NCBI RefSeq assembly: GCF_030272615.1 | Contig: NC_081406.1 | Location: forward strand, 214,678,997-214,742,996 | DNA: 64,000 bases | Origin: Cryptomeria japonica | Taxonomy: Eukaryota > Streptophyta > Pinopsida > Cupressales > Cupressaceae | Direction of reading: 5' to 3' | Part shown: positions 20,701-31,907 of the stretch, piece by piece | Numbering within the stretch: the stretch's first letter is position 1 | Layout: every line of letters begins with the position of its first letter | The notes under the pieces: generated by a model | Database searches by the model: none | The model's input: the letters and a program-made list of their open reading frames with translations, nothing else | Told to the model about the DNA's origin: nothing | Translations under genes and position numbers: made by a program

Positions 20701-22245
20701 TGATAGTTATGATACTTAGTGTAAAATACAGATACAAATAGCTAACAAGATGAGAGGGTGGGGGTGAATCATACAAACTTAATCTTCCATAAAAACAACA
20801 TATTCAACCTCAGTAACTTATACTTTAGCAATATAATCAAAAATTGCTAAACATGCAAACTCATAAACACATAATCATCATAACACTCATAACATCATAT
20901 TTAACATGGAAACCCAAATAGGGAAAAACCACTATGGGATTTCGGACCCACTAAGAAATATACTCTTCTAGAGTATGCTTGGTTAAAAACAAATCATGTT
21001 AAAGATTACAAACACATTGCTAGATGTGACCCAGTTAAGGGATTTCCCTCAGATCTGTTAGGATCTTCACTTTGTTAGAAGTGACCTTGTTAAAGGATTT
21101 CAAACACTCAACTAGAATGTTACCTTGCTAGAGGGTTTACAAATAAGACTACTAAGTCCACTCGGTTAAGAGATTTTCTGTCACTTACAAAATAACAGTA
21201 ATAAAAATATATCTACAACTTCACATCTAAAATGCTAAAGAAGATTCTTATTTGCTCAAAACAATCTAGACATAGGACTTATCTTGTCCCTCTATTGGGC
21301 TCTCTACTCTGTTATTCAAACAGGTCTCCAAGCTTCTGTGCTCAGTAATCACTATGTAGTATCCCCTATGCATACACTTGCTCGCATACATTGTTTATCA
21401 ACAATTCCTTATTTATAAACAATTGCTAACCGCTTAATCTCCTTGATCACATTTCCCATGATCAATCTTAGCCATCAGATCTTCAAACTTGACTAGGTTC
21501 AATGTATCCTTTTGATTTGAAAACATTTGACCTTGCCTCGGGACTTGTAGTCCTTTCTTGGAACTTTCACAAGGTTATTGCGGTTCAATCTGCGCTGTAG
21601 ATCTTCCTGCTGATTTTCCTTTGCCATACATCCTTAACAAACTTCATGCATGACATACCAATCATTTATACATCTCCAGCTTATCATTGTCCTTCATTAA
21701 ATAATGCTTTTATGCATCCAATGTGCACTATCATAACTCGGTTACAACTTAGTAAATACTAAACTTTACTCAGTAGACATTCTGCCTTCATTAACCGATA
21801 TCGATAACCTTAGGATTTACCGACTAGGTTCCTTAGGGTTTACCGACTAGGTTCTTTGCTCAGTTGCATAGTATAGTATTAACCTTACAATCAACAACAT
21901 ATGTAGGATATCAAAACAATCTAAACATCATGATCTCATCATTGTCTAACTCGGTAATAGTTGCCCATTGAATAACTTATTCCTCCTCTTATTCATCACA
22001 TTCTTTCTGTGTCTTTTACCGACATCTTAATTCTCTTCTAATGAATCTTCTCAAGATATGTCAACATCATACTAAATTAGATAATCAATTTCTTGACATC
22101 AATGACAAAATAATGTTATAAAGATAGTTATCATCCTTCTTTAGTTATATCAATAATCTTCAACAACCTTCTCAATATCCTTACTGAATATCAACAATCT
22201 CCAGATATTGAAATGCGAACAATCTTTCTTACTGTAATGCCAATA
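20701..22245 (-). repeat. 5' LTR of element I (1,545 bp)
   Basis: It aligns with the 3' LTR along its length. At the outer end it reads TATTGGCATTACAG, then about 24 bases absent from the 3' LTR, before GCATTTCAATATC. The target duplication GAAGG at 22246 supports this outer boundary rather than the apparent one near 22221. Short duplications are present near 21830 (TTAGG(G/A)TTTACCGACTAGGTTC). Confidence 0.8.
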
Positions 22246-22250
22246 GAAGG

Positions 22251-22818
22251 ATCTTCAGGTGACCACTAATGCACATCTCAATTGGTATATGGTGAAGAAT
22301 GGAGTTCTAGTATTGGACCTAACTGGTAATATGAACCTGAGATGTATGACTCAGGAGGAGTTCAAGTGTTCAGGATGCAAAGAAAACATGCCTGAACTTG
22401 CAAGGATACTAACTGTCCAAATTGCAGGAGATAGAAATTGCAAAAGTGTTGCAGGTTGACCAACAGGTGAGTAGTATTCACTAACACATCAACAATTGGT
22501 ATAAGTCTTTCTGCAAATTGAGTTCCAATAGCATCATACTTGCATACTCAACCGGTGTCAGTTGATGGTTATGTTCCCCACCTCAAAGTGTTGTGATTTG
22601 AGAAGATGTAACAACTAGTGACAAGATAACAAGTGGCATCAAAGGAAGTGTTACATCCAATGAAGACAAAGGAGGAAGAAAAATTTATGTCAGTAACCAG
22701 TACATACAAAGAGATATAATATCCTAATAGTGCCCTTTTTCATTGTGTCAAAGGGAGAGAATATTTTTGTAGTATGCTTGATACTAAAAGTGTTGACATC
22801 AATGCCAAAGGGGGAGAT
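22251..22818 (+). other. Element C 3' internal region and purine tract
   Basis: About 570 bp without a supported gene; a short frame at 22259-22459 is not recognisable. It ends with TCAATGCC-type sequence and the purine tract AAAGGGGGAGA (22807-22817) directly before the 3' LTR. Confidence 0.75.
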
Positions 22819-24514
22819 TGTTGGCATTGTGTTGTCATTGATGTCAATCAGTATGGGATGCCCACTGGTAGAAGAGATGTATGTGCAACAAAGTGTTGAA
22901 GAAGTATGGGATGTGATATTTTGGATATCACCTTATGTTGCAAAACACCGGTAAAGGTAAGAAATAAGTTAGTGCATAACTTGTGTGATGAGACAAAAAG
23001 GTGGTTTAGTGGTTAGTTGTGATGGAGAGGCAAAATGTTATTTGAATCACATCAACACTGGAAGAAAAGGATAAAATGGTATGCTATAAGGATGCAGAAG
23101 ACAAGGTGTTACTTCATCAAGTGAGTGGAGCTTATCTCCTATTATGCATCAAGTGCATCATAGTTTGGAGAGATAAGAGTGAAGAGGTAAAGGCAAGCAC
23201 TTGAAGGATCACATCGAATCTACCGATGAATTGAATAAATGCCCTAAGTGTATGAGATCAGGGTTATGCACCAGACCAGAAGAGAAGGCATGATTGAGAT
23301 ACCAGTATAGAGGAAGTGTGAAGTGTTTTTTATCTTTACAAACTAGTTGTGATATGGTCAAAGCTAATCAGGGAAAAGGCAAGGCTGAGTAGATGCAAAC
23401 AAAGGAATTTGAACTGACTGAAAGAGGATGGAGCATTGAGAAGAATGATGACATTGTGTCATCAAGACTAGTAATCGATATGTAAGTCTACCAGTTATAT
23501 AAGAAAGTTTTAGCTGTAGAAGACCTCCCCATTGTGGGAATGAGCATACTTAGGACTTACCAGTTTGGAGACTGGTTTGAGAGTTCCATTGATAGTTCAA
23601 CATGAGAGAAAATATGATAAGGTAACTGATAAAATGGTTGAGACCAGAAGGGTTAGCAAACTGGTAGAAGTAAGGAACAGGTAGGGTGGTTGGTTGATGA
23701 TTCTACTTGGATTGACTTGAAGTACCAAGCTGGCAGATAGTTGATATGTATGCCACATGGAGTCAACATGGCAAACCCACGTTTGGATAAAGATAGACTA
23801 TACATCGACAGGGTTGTTGCAGGGTTGGTCAGCTTTAATGAAAAGTCACCCAAATCATGGGACATGTTACAGAGCTATTGCAGGGGTTTGAAGATTGAGG
23901 TCTGGAAGAGAACTATGAGTCAGCTAATAGAAATTGAGAAGATCAAGGTGATGAAGTAAACAACACGATAGATCTTTCGTGACTGATCGAGGGATTAGCT
24001 ATGATGGTAAAAAGCAAGTTGCCAAAAATGAAAGGTGTGATCAACAAGATGTGACTATGGAAAAATTGTGCATTTAGATGTCAAAAAGATTAGATCGTGG
24101 AAGATCTGATTGGATTTGGTTTGCCTCAAGGATTGTGAGGAAACCCTAACCACCTAGTTTTTGAATTGGTTTTTGGAGGGAAAACTAGTAGATAAGTATA
24201 TGACAGAGGAAGAAGATTGGTGTTGTTGAATAGAGGAATATTGTGTAATTGCAAAGTTGAAGACTTCTGCAAGTGAGAACAAATCAGCCAAGTGTTTAAT
24301 GATCATCTATGAAAAGAGTGGAAGTGAGAGAGAACCGGGTTGAATCTTTCAATCGGATGAAGGAAAGAATTGGTAGTGTTCATACTGGTAGAGCAGAAGT
24401 GAAAGAGGCTAAAGAGAGGTAAACTAATAGTGCTTATCAGTAGAGAAAAAGTAGTTGAAGAGAAGAAGAAGAGTGATTCGGTAAAACAAAGAAAGTATCT
24501 CACTTGCTGAGTAA
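22819..24514 (+). repeat. 3' LTR of element C, first part
   Basis: It starts TGTTGGCATTGTG after the purine tract. It extends past the point where the 5' LTR is deleted and is interrupted at 24515 by the alpha element; it resumes at 31096. The full LTR is about 2.15 kb. A TATA-like GTTATATAAG lies near 23491. Confidence 0.85.
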
Positions 24515-25342
24515 TGTTGGCATATGGACACTCCAATGAGATATTGTGTGTGATTGAAGGTTTTGTCATTGATGGCAACCTTGAAATCCTATGGCACCGA
24601 CAAAGCATTACTCAGGCAACCTTGCAATCCTATGGCACCGACAAAGCATTACTCAAACAAAACAGTGCACCGGCATCAACAAAATCAATCTACACCGGCA
24701 CCGGCACAGGAAAGAACATGTATACCAGCACAGAGGCTGATAGGATTTTTGATATGTAATATTTTGTTTATCATTGCAAGCCGACTTGGCAAATTGTAAA
24801 ATGACTCTTGTATATAAAAGAGATCATTGTAGACATTTGTAATATATGGTTAGAAAATATAAATAAATTATCAGGCAGACCTAATGTGTGAATTGTAGGT
24901 TAAGGGTATATGTAAAGAACAGAGAAAAAACCGGTACTGAATCTGGCATTGAAGATGCTATTGTAAAGCAGTATAGAATATTGGATTTGTGTAAATCCTC
25001 ATTGTAAGTCAGTGTGACTTCTTATTGAGCGGTGAGCTCTAGGCAGTTGGCCTTCCTGCATGTGCAAGCCCCTATTGTAAGTAATATTCTCTTATTGGCC
25101 AGTAAGTGAATATTGTGGGTCACAAATCCTACCAAGGTTTTTCCCACACTGGGTTTCCTCGTTAAACATCTTGTGTTATGGTGTTCTTTTCATGTGGATG
25201 CCTTTGATTCTGTTATTTGCATTAATTCTTGTATATCAGTATACTATTACTTTAGATTCTGCATATTCATTTTTAAGAAAATTACATAACCGGTCAGATA
25301 CTGATTCATCCCCCCCTCTCAGTATCTGTGGGAACCCTAACA
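24515..25342 (+). repeat. 5' LTR of complete alpha element (828 bp)
   Basis: TGTTGGCATATGG ... CCCTAACA. U3 has two copies of a 41-bp unit around CCTATGGCACCGACAAAGC. The TATA-like box TATATAAAAG is at 24811-24820. The 'GGCCTTCCTGCATGTGCA' element and the CACACTGGGTTTCC / TTGTGTTATGGTG block follow downstream. Confidence 0.95.
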
Positions 25343-25344
25343 AT

Positions 25345-25357
25345 TGGTATCAAAGCC
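25345..25357 (+). other. Primer-binding site of complete alpha element
   Basis: TGGTATCAAAGCC is one base from the consensus TGGTATCAGAGCC and starts two bases after the LTR. Confidence 0.85.
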
Positions 25358-25413
25358 TGGTCCTCTATTTTCAAAAGCCTAACAACTTGAGGAAGATCTT
25401 CACACCGGTAAAA

Positions 25414-26547
25414 ATGGAAAATCTGATGAAGCAACTTGAAGGAGCTCTTACTGACTATGATGCAGAGAAGCTGAAAAATATCAAATTAGAAGATGATTTA
25501 AAAGCAGCTTAGGACATTATTCAGGCACTTCAAGAAAATCTTACTGTTACAAGAAACAAGAGAAGAGAACTTTGTGAAAAGTTGCAAAATGAAAATGATG
25601 AAAAGGAATCACTAAATGATATGATAAGCAAATTGAAACAAGAGATCATGACAACAAAAAATAAAATGGAGGATATGACTATGAGATTCTACAAAGAGAT
25701 TGAGGATAGGAAGAAGAATGAAGAAGAATTGACCAGAAGACTAAGTGATGCAACAAATGAGAACACAAGACTTAGCTATGAAAATGATATGTTGAAGACA
25801 GATCTGATGCATACTCAAAATGACTCGAATGAACTAATGAGACAAAAAGAGATCTTAGAAAGGGAATTGGAAACTGCAAATCAACACAAAGAAAAATTCA
25901 AGAAAAGCTCAGAAGAACTTGATACCTTATTGAAGAATCAAAAACCCAAAGGTGACACTTCAAGGGTGGGATTTGAAGTTGGAGAAAGCTCCAGTACTGC
26001 AAATACCCAGGATCAAAGAGAACTTAAAAGACCCTCTAATACTTACAAATTCAATGGAAAATGTTGTAACTGTAATAAATATGGTCATCAGGCAAATGAA
26101 TGTAGATCTAGGAATTATCAGAACATCAATCCTCCCACCGGTCAATGCACCAAATGCAACAAAATTGGTCATAACTCTGAAAATTGCGGAATGAATGTAA
26201 GATGTTATGTTTGTGGAAGATTTGGTCATTTATCAAATAAATGCAGAACACAAACTGGCATAGGTTATGGGAAAGCTATTCAGAAAAATAATGTAACTTG
26301 TTATGCATGTAACAAGATTGGTCATATTGCTAAATTCTATAGAAGTAAAGGTACACCGGTAGATAACAAAAGTACTAGCTTGAAAGGTAAAGAAAAGGTT
26401 GAAGAGGTTAAGAAAGAATTTTCAAAGCAATGGATTAGAAAAGGTGATCTAAATATTTGGGTTACTCCTGCACCAGTAGAACCAACAAATGCTTCACCGG
26501 CAAGACAGAGCAATGCTCCTTCGGTAGGATGTTCTTCATCAAATTGA
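25414..26547 (+). pseudogene. gag: Alpha gag: coiled coil and four zinc knuckles, one stop
   Basis: 378-codon frame from MENLMKQLEG to TGA, with a single TAG at 25510. Residues about 1-185 are charged with heptad periodicity (coiled coil). Residues about 217-310 hold four tandem CCHC units: [41 protein letters not shown] and [14 protein letters not shown] (last Cys to Tyr). A basic linker with KGKEKVEE follows. Ordinary copia Gag has one knuckle and a different N-terminal fold (compare elements E and I). I infer RNA binding and particle assembly; the coiled coil may mediate association with another Gag. Confidence 0.85.
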
Positions 26548-26701
26548 AGAAAATTATCTTGAGGGTTTGGCAATCAAATGACACATGTGCTATTATTCCC
26601 TCGATTAGAGAAAAGAAGTTGAAAATCTTTCATTACCGGCAAATAAAGTTAAGTTATTACATTACCGACATGCAATTAATGTGGTAGGTAGCAGAAAAGA
26701 C

Positions 26702-26710
26702 TATAAAATA
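26702..26710 (+). promoter_or_regulatory. TATA-like box before ORF2, complete alpha element
   Basis: TATAAAATA lies 155 bp after the gag stop and about 142 bp before the ORF2 ATG. It is preceded by a GCAATTAATGTGGTAGGT module that is conserved in the other alpha and gamma copies. A second-transcript promoter is inferred. Confidence 0.5.
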
Positions 26711-26851
26711 AGGTTTTTGGCTCCATTTCATTTCACCATGAATTCAAACTTCCAGAGAGCGCGAAGATTTCCAAGCTAAGGCATTCCGAGCAAAGAGGCA
26801 AAGCACTTCAGCAATCAATCCATCCAAAGGTAGAAAAAGGTATTTATCATC

Positions 26852-29800
26852 ATGGCATCCTCCTCTGCACCTGAATTCATAGCAAACCCTACAGTAGTTG
26901 AGGTTATAAAATGACCTAGGGTCGTGTTTTAGCTAGTTCCCAAGGTAGCTAAGAAAGATGACAACACAGGTGCTTTTTCCCAAATTCCAAAGGGTGTTGT
27001 TTATGTAGAAGACCCTAGAATGTATATTCATTGCAACATAGAAGAATTAGGTGATGAAGAAATCAAAAACATGTATAAATCTGTTATATGTGACAATGCT
27101 AGAAATGTGAAACCTGAACATAAAATTGTTGAAACCCTAGGATTCACTAAAATCCTCTGCATTCCTAAATTTCCCAAGGAAGTGGTTAGGATAGTTCTTA
27201 GCAGAGTACATCGCTCATTCTTTTGGCTTGACTCAGTGCATAAAATTACAAAGGTAGCTATGAAAGCTATAACAGGGTTACCTTCCACCAGTACCAGACC
27301 TGACAAAACTAAGAAGGTCTCCAATGACTTGGTAACAAACTTAACTGGTGCAACATCCGACAAGAGATCATTGAGGGTTAATGATGTGACTGATACAAAT
27401 GTTAGATTTGTTAGCATGACTCTAGGTTACAAAGCAACTAATGCTAATAGGCTTAACTCAGTTTCCAGTTTATGCATAAAGAGTGCTTATGACATGGTTA
27501 AGGACAATGTGAAAATTGATATCTGTGAATGGTTAAAAGATGAGTTAATTGACAATTTAGCAAAAATCAAGAAGGATAAGAAAGGAACCTTTAGATTTGG
27601 AAATTTACTTGTATGCTTAATGCTACATATAACCAAACAGGCTCCTGATATAGGCAACAAGGATTTTGGATTTGACATACCGGTAGGAAAACAATTGTCT
27701 GACTTATTCAACAACATGGGTGAAAACAGAGAAAAGAATATCAATGAGTATTTTCAAGCACTAAAAGTCAGAATGAACAAAAGAATCAGATTATCACAGG
27801 AAATTGTCAATAAATACAAGGATGATATATGTTTTGTAATAAAAAAGGATGAGATCTGGATGGAAGCATTCATCCCAAGAACAATTTGGGTTATAGAAAT
27901 GGGGTATGAAACAGATGACCACATAGTAGAAACTTATGCCAAAGCACTTCTGGAATCCCCCAATGAACCCAAGGAAGAAGTATTTGGTAGTGCTGAGACC
28001 ATCGAAAGCCAAATTCAATCTAAAAAGAGAGTAAAGAAAGTTGAGGCATCTGTGAGGAAAGGAACTAGGCAAGCAAAAGCCTTAAAAGATGATGTATTAA
28101 AGAAAACTGGCATAACAGAAGAAGAGTTGGCAGCCCAACAGCCTGAAACTCATCTATCACCGATAGATACCTCCTCAGAAGGAGATATGCCAACAACTTT
28201 CAAAAGAGTTGTTAGGAAAAGAGACCCCTCACCGGTATCCACTCCTTCACCTAGAAGGACAAGATAGAAGCAACAAGCTGTAAGGTCTCTAGTCAAGAAA
28301 TCCACACCTAAGAAAAAGCTGACCCCCAAAAAGAAGAAGAAGACAAACATTGACTTGGCCCCTTTTGACATATTACTAAATGAGATCACAGAGGAAGGTA
28401 AATTGAAAAACATAGGGAAAATCTATGACACCCTATCAGAAGATGAGAAAGGACAAGTTGAGGAAAGTGTTATATTACACATGGACATGTATAAAAAGTT
28501 TTTGATGCAAGTCCTAAATGAAATTCTTGATGAATTATATAAAAGACTTAAGGCCAGAAGGCAAGGAATAATTGAGTTGGATAAGAAAATTAAAATAGAA
28601 AAATTACTTGCAGTATACCCGGCCAACTCACGTAAGGAAATTGATGATTTGATAGCTCAGGCCAACCGGACAGTTTTTTCCACTGCACATCGGCAAATAT
28701 CACTAATGGCAGGTAGAGTTACTGAAGTTTCAAATGAAACAGAAGATGGTTCGGATAGATTCTTGGTTGAAAAAGAAAAACAAGAAGAATATATGAATCC
28801 CAAGCCCATTCTGGTGTATCAAAAGGACAAAGGGAAAGGTAAAGTTGGTGGACCACCAAGTATCAAGATTAGAGACAACTTACCCCCACCTCCTTTAAAT
28901 ACTCCACTAGTAAAAACAACTGTAGAAGATCAACCGGCGGCTGAGAGCATGGACATAGAGGATAATAATCCTAATCCTGAAGTCCTATATACTGTGAATG
29001 TTGATACTCAAAAAATCAACATAGTGGTAGATAAGGATACCACAGATAAATCTGATAACAAAGAGAAACCGGCAATAGGAAACAAAGAGCAAGTGACAAC
29101 AGATTCAGAGAAAAAGATGAAATCTGGAACACAAACAGAGCAACCAACAAAGCTAAAGGCTCCAGAACAGACGCCACTGGTAAGAAATGATGCAAGAAAA
29201 ATTGTGCTTAAAGAGATGGAGACACAAACAGACCTACCAGAGGTCAATACCAGCATGGTCACTTCCACCGGCACTCAATTTATTGGGTCACCATCAAATG
29301 TAACAGAGGTATTGCTTGAATCTATCAAGAAAATAACTAATTATAGCTCACAAGCCTATAAACCGCTAGATGATTCAATTCCAGTTTTGAAATCAATAGC
29401 TCCCAATTGTAATATAGCCAACAAAGATTCTTTAGGCTAGTTGGATACACTTTGTAAATATATTTCTGGAAATTTTGAGCAAACAAAGGTAGAAACTATA
29501 AAGGAAAGTGTAGAAAAAGAGAAACAAAAATTCTTTGAGGAACGAATAAAGAAGTGTAACAGGGAATTTGACACACTTCTATCGGAACTGTGCAATTTAT
29601 TGAAAGAGTACAAAACTCTATATAAAGACACCTGTAAGATAAACTTTTTGACCACGGATGTAGACAAAAAGATGAGCAAGGTACAGGAAGAGATCAACAA
29701 ACTTGCTAATAATTTTGTTAACTCAACCGATACATTATCAGTTTTTGAGGAAAAGATAACAAATTTTGAGGAAGAATTGCTGAAATTAGAAAGAGAAAAA

Positions 29801-30028
29801 GAGCAAATAATAAACAAGGCAAAATTTTCGAGATCTAAACTAAGTCCAAGATTGGACTATTTAGCATCTCTGTGTAAGGAAATCTCATAGGCACTACCAC
29901 AGGGCAGCAAAACACCGGCAGAGCACTTGCAACATCTCACCGGTACAGTTTACAGAACTGAGATAGCAATAAAGGAGAGCAAGAAGTTTATGGATGGTAT
30001 AAACTTAATTTTAGGAGATATTCTTTAG
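26852..30028 (+). pseudogene. Alpha ORF2, full length, five stops
   Basis: One uninterrupted phase of about 1,058 codons from ATG in TTTATCATCATGGC to TAG at 30028. In-frame stops: TGA 26912, TAG 26930, 28267, 29440 and 29890. The longest open piece is 27020-28267. Core domain (codons about 57-330): RIVLSRVHRSFFWLD, KAITGLPSTSTRPDK, RSLRVNDVTDTNVRF, NRLNSVSSLCIKSAY, FRFGNLLVCLMLHITK, DIPVGKQLSDLFNN. Next come a Ser/Pro/Lys/Arg-rich basic linker (FKRVVRKRDPSPVSTPSPRR), a helical block, a low-complexity charged region and a C-terminal coiled coil (KLEREKEQIINKAKF). No catalytic motif is recognised. It may be Gag-related, an adapted capture or a trans-acting factor; the sequence does not decide. 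Confidence 0.8.
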
Positions 30029-30231
30029 ATAATAACTACCCAACTACAAGGTTGAGGTTATGAATTGGCACAACTACAAATCTACTAACCTTTGTCATTG
30101 ATGCCAAAGGGGGAGTAGTAGATGAGAAAATTCAAAACACAGGGATCACATGCTTAGGGGGAGCTCTCACATTTTTGGTAACATTTTTGGATATCTTTTT
30201 GAAATTTCTCATGAGTGTTACCATCAATGCC

Positions 30232-30243
30232 AAAGGGGGAGAT
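30232..30243 (+). other. Polypurine tract of complete alpha element
   Basis: AAAGGGGGAGAT directly precedes the 3' LTR in the recurring context TCAATGCC. Similar upstream tracts lie near 30106 and 30154. Confidence 0.85.
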
Positions 30244-31090
30244 TGTTGGCATATGGACACTCCAATGAGACATTGTGTGTGATTGAAGGTTTTGTCATTG
30301 ATGGAAACCTTGCAATCCTATGGCACCGACAAAGCATTACTCAGGCAACCTTGCAATCCTATGGCACCGACAAAACATTACTCAAACAAAACAGTGCACC
30401 GGCATCAACAAAATCAATCTACATTGGCACCGGCACAAAAGATGTACACCGGCATAGAAAAGAACATGTATACTGGCACAGAGGCTGATAGGATTTTTGA
30501 TATGTAATATTTTGTTTATCATTGCAAGCCGACTTGGCAAATTGTAAAATGACTCTTGTATATAAAAGAGATCATTGTAGACATTTGTAATATATGGTTA
30601 GAAAATATAAATAAATTATCAGGTAGACCTAATGTGTGAATTGTAGGTTAAGGGTATATGTAAAGAACAAAGCAAAAACCAGTACTGAATCTGGCATTGA
30701 AGATGCTATTGTAAAGCAGTACAAAATATTGGATTTGTGTAAATCCTCATTGTAAGGCAGTGTGACTTGTTATTGAGCAATGAGCTCTAGGCAATTGGCC
30801 TTCCTGCATGTGCAGGCCGCTATTGTAAGTAATATTCTCTTATTGGCCAGTAAGTGAATATTGTGGGTCACAAATCCCATCGAGGTTTTTCCCACACCGG
30901 GTTTCCTCATTAAACATCTTGTGTTATGGTGTTCTATTCATGTGGATGCCTTTGATTCTGTTATTTGTATTAATTCTTGCATACCAGTATACTGTTACTT
31001 TATATTCTGCATATTCAGTTTTAAGAAAATTACATAACCGTTCAGATATTGATTCACCCCCCCCTCTCAGTATCTGTGGGAACCCTAACA
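30244..31090 (+). repeat. 3' LTR of complete alpha element (847 bp)
   Basis: TGTTGGCATATGG ... CCCTAACA, followed by the AGTAA duplication. It is longer than the 5' copy, mainly through an insertion in the CCGGCAC-rich segment near 30430. The TATA-like box is near 30559. Confidence 0.95.
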
Positions 31091-31095
31091 AGTAA

Positions 31096-31556
31096 GGAAT
31101 TTGAAAAGGTTGCAAGATTCACTTGTAACAAGATAACTACTTATGTATTTGATGTTTATATTGTGAACACTGAGTTATAGCTCCTTGGGTTTGTGCCCTA
31201 AAGTTAGGGGTTGGTGCTCCTTTGGTTTGTAGCCCATAAACCAGTTAGGGGTTGGTGCTCCTTGGGTTGGTACCCTAAACTTTGTAACTATTTTTTACCA
31301 TGAGGTTGGATTGGAGTAGTAGACTCTAGCAACATTGCTTACCAAGGTTTTTTCCATCTTGGGTTTTCCTCGTATATGCTTGTGTTATGTGATGTCTCCT
31401 TGTGTGTGTGTATTTGAGTTAGTCTCTTCACTAACTGATAAGTCTACATTGTGTTTGATTCACAAACTGGTATTGCTCACAAAGGAGAGCTGAAAGGAAA
31501 TGTTTTGAGAACCACTGATTCACCCCCTCCCCTTCAGTGGTGCATTGTGTCTAACA
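31096..31556 (+). repeat. 3' LTR of element C, second part
   Basis: Continuation of the element C LTR after the alpha insertion. It ends AACCACTGATTCACCCC ... GTCTAACA, matching the end of the 5' LTR at 5608, and is followed by the ATATA target duplication. Confidence 0.85.
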
Positions 31557-31659
31557 ATATATATACATACACATACGTATATATATACATACACATACAT
31601 ATATATTTACATACATACATATATACATATAAAAATATACATTTATATGTATATATATG

Positions 31660-31695
<36 letters not shown>
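31557..31695. repeat. TA/CA microsatellite, right half
   Basis: Imperfect TATACA repeats, then an uninterrupted (CA)n run near 31670-31694. Together with 4306-4539 it was one repeat before element C inserted. Confidence 0.85.
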
Positions 31696-31705
<10 letters not shown>

Positions 31706-31874
31706 AGAGATCAATTCATTATTATGCTAATGTAAATGCACTTGTTGGTCAATTATTTAGATAAACATGTTTATTTCCATTGTTTGGAAATTGAATCTTA
31801 TTTCGATAAGATAGAATTAAGGAATAAATTAGATATTTTAGATTAATGGAATTGAGTATAGAGAATAGTTTTCA

Positions 31875-31907
<33 letters not shown>

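Larger units (their letters stand above)
14479..22245 (-). mobile_element. Element I: Ty1/copia retrotransposon
   Basis: Minus-strand element with 5' LTR 20701-22245, primer site 20687-20698, gag-pol 20636-16477, purine tract 15964-15976 and 3' LTR 14479-15963. Target duplication GAAGG lies at 14474-14478 and 22246-22250. The coding region has several stops and frameshifts, so the element is dead. Its Gag and Pol are of the same broad type as element E, but the LTRs are different. Confidence 0.9.
24515..31090 (+). mobile_element. Complete alpha-family gag+ORF2 LTR element
   Basis: 6,576 bp with target duplication AGTAA (24510-24514 and 31091-31095), inserted in the 3' LTR of element C. It holds LTR, primer site, gag with four zinc knuckles, spacer with TATA-like box, ORF2 and a purine tract, but no protease, integrase, reverse transcriptase or RNase H. 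The two LTRs differ by roughly 35-40 substitutions plus an indel in my hand alignment (about 4-5%). This is the reference copy for the family. Confidence 0.95.
4540..31556 (+). mobile_element. Element C: gag-only LTR element hosting three insertions
   Basis: LTRs lie at 4540-5608 and 22819-31556 (the latter split), with a primer site at 5611 and a purine tract before 22819. The 5-bp flanks are ATATA on both sides (4535-4539, 31557-31561). With the gamma (6354-12815), I (14479-22245) and alpha (24515-31090) insertions removed, the internal region is only about 3.0 kb. It holds a broken gag and no recognisable protease, integrase or reverse transcriptase, so C is a non-autonomous gag-carrying element or a heavily deleted one. 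Confidence 0.85.

Noticed and set aside
22201-22221. LTR boundary of element I at 22221
   Set aside because: No duplication is found next to it; GAAGG at 22246 matches the other flank, so the boundary at 22245 is preferred.
31451-31735. 94-codon frame overlapping an LTR end
   Set aside because: It starts in the 3' LTR of element C and runs into the TA/CA microsatellite.
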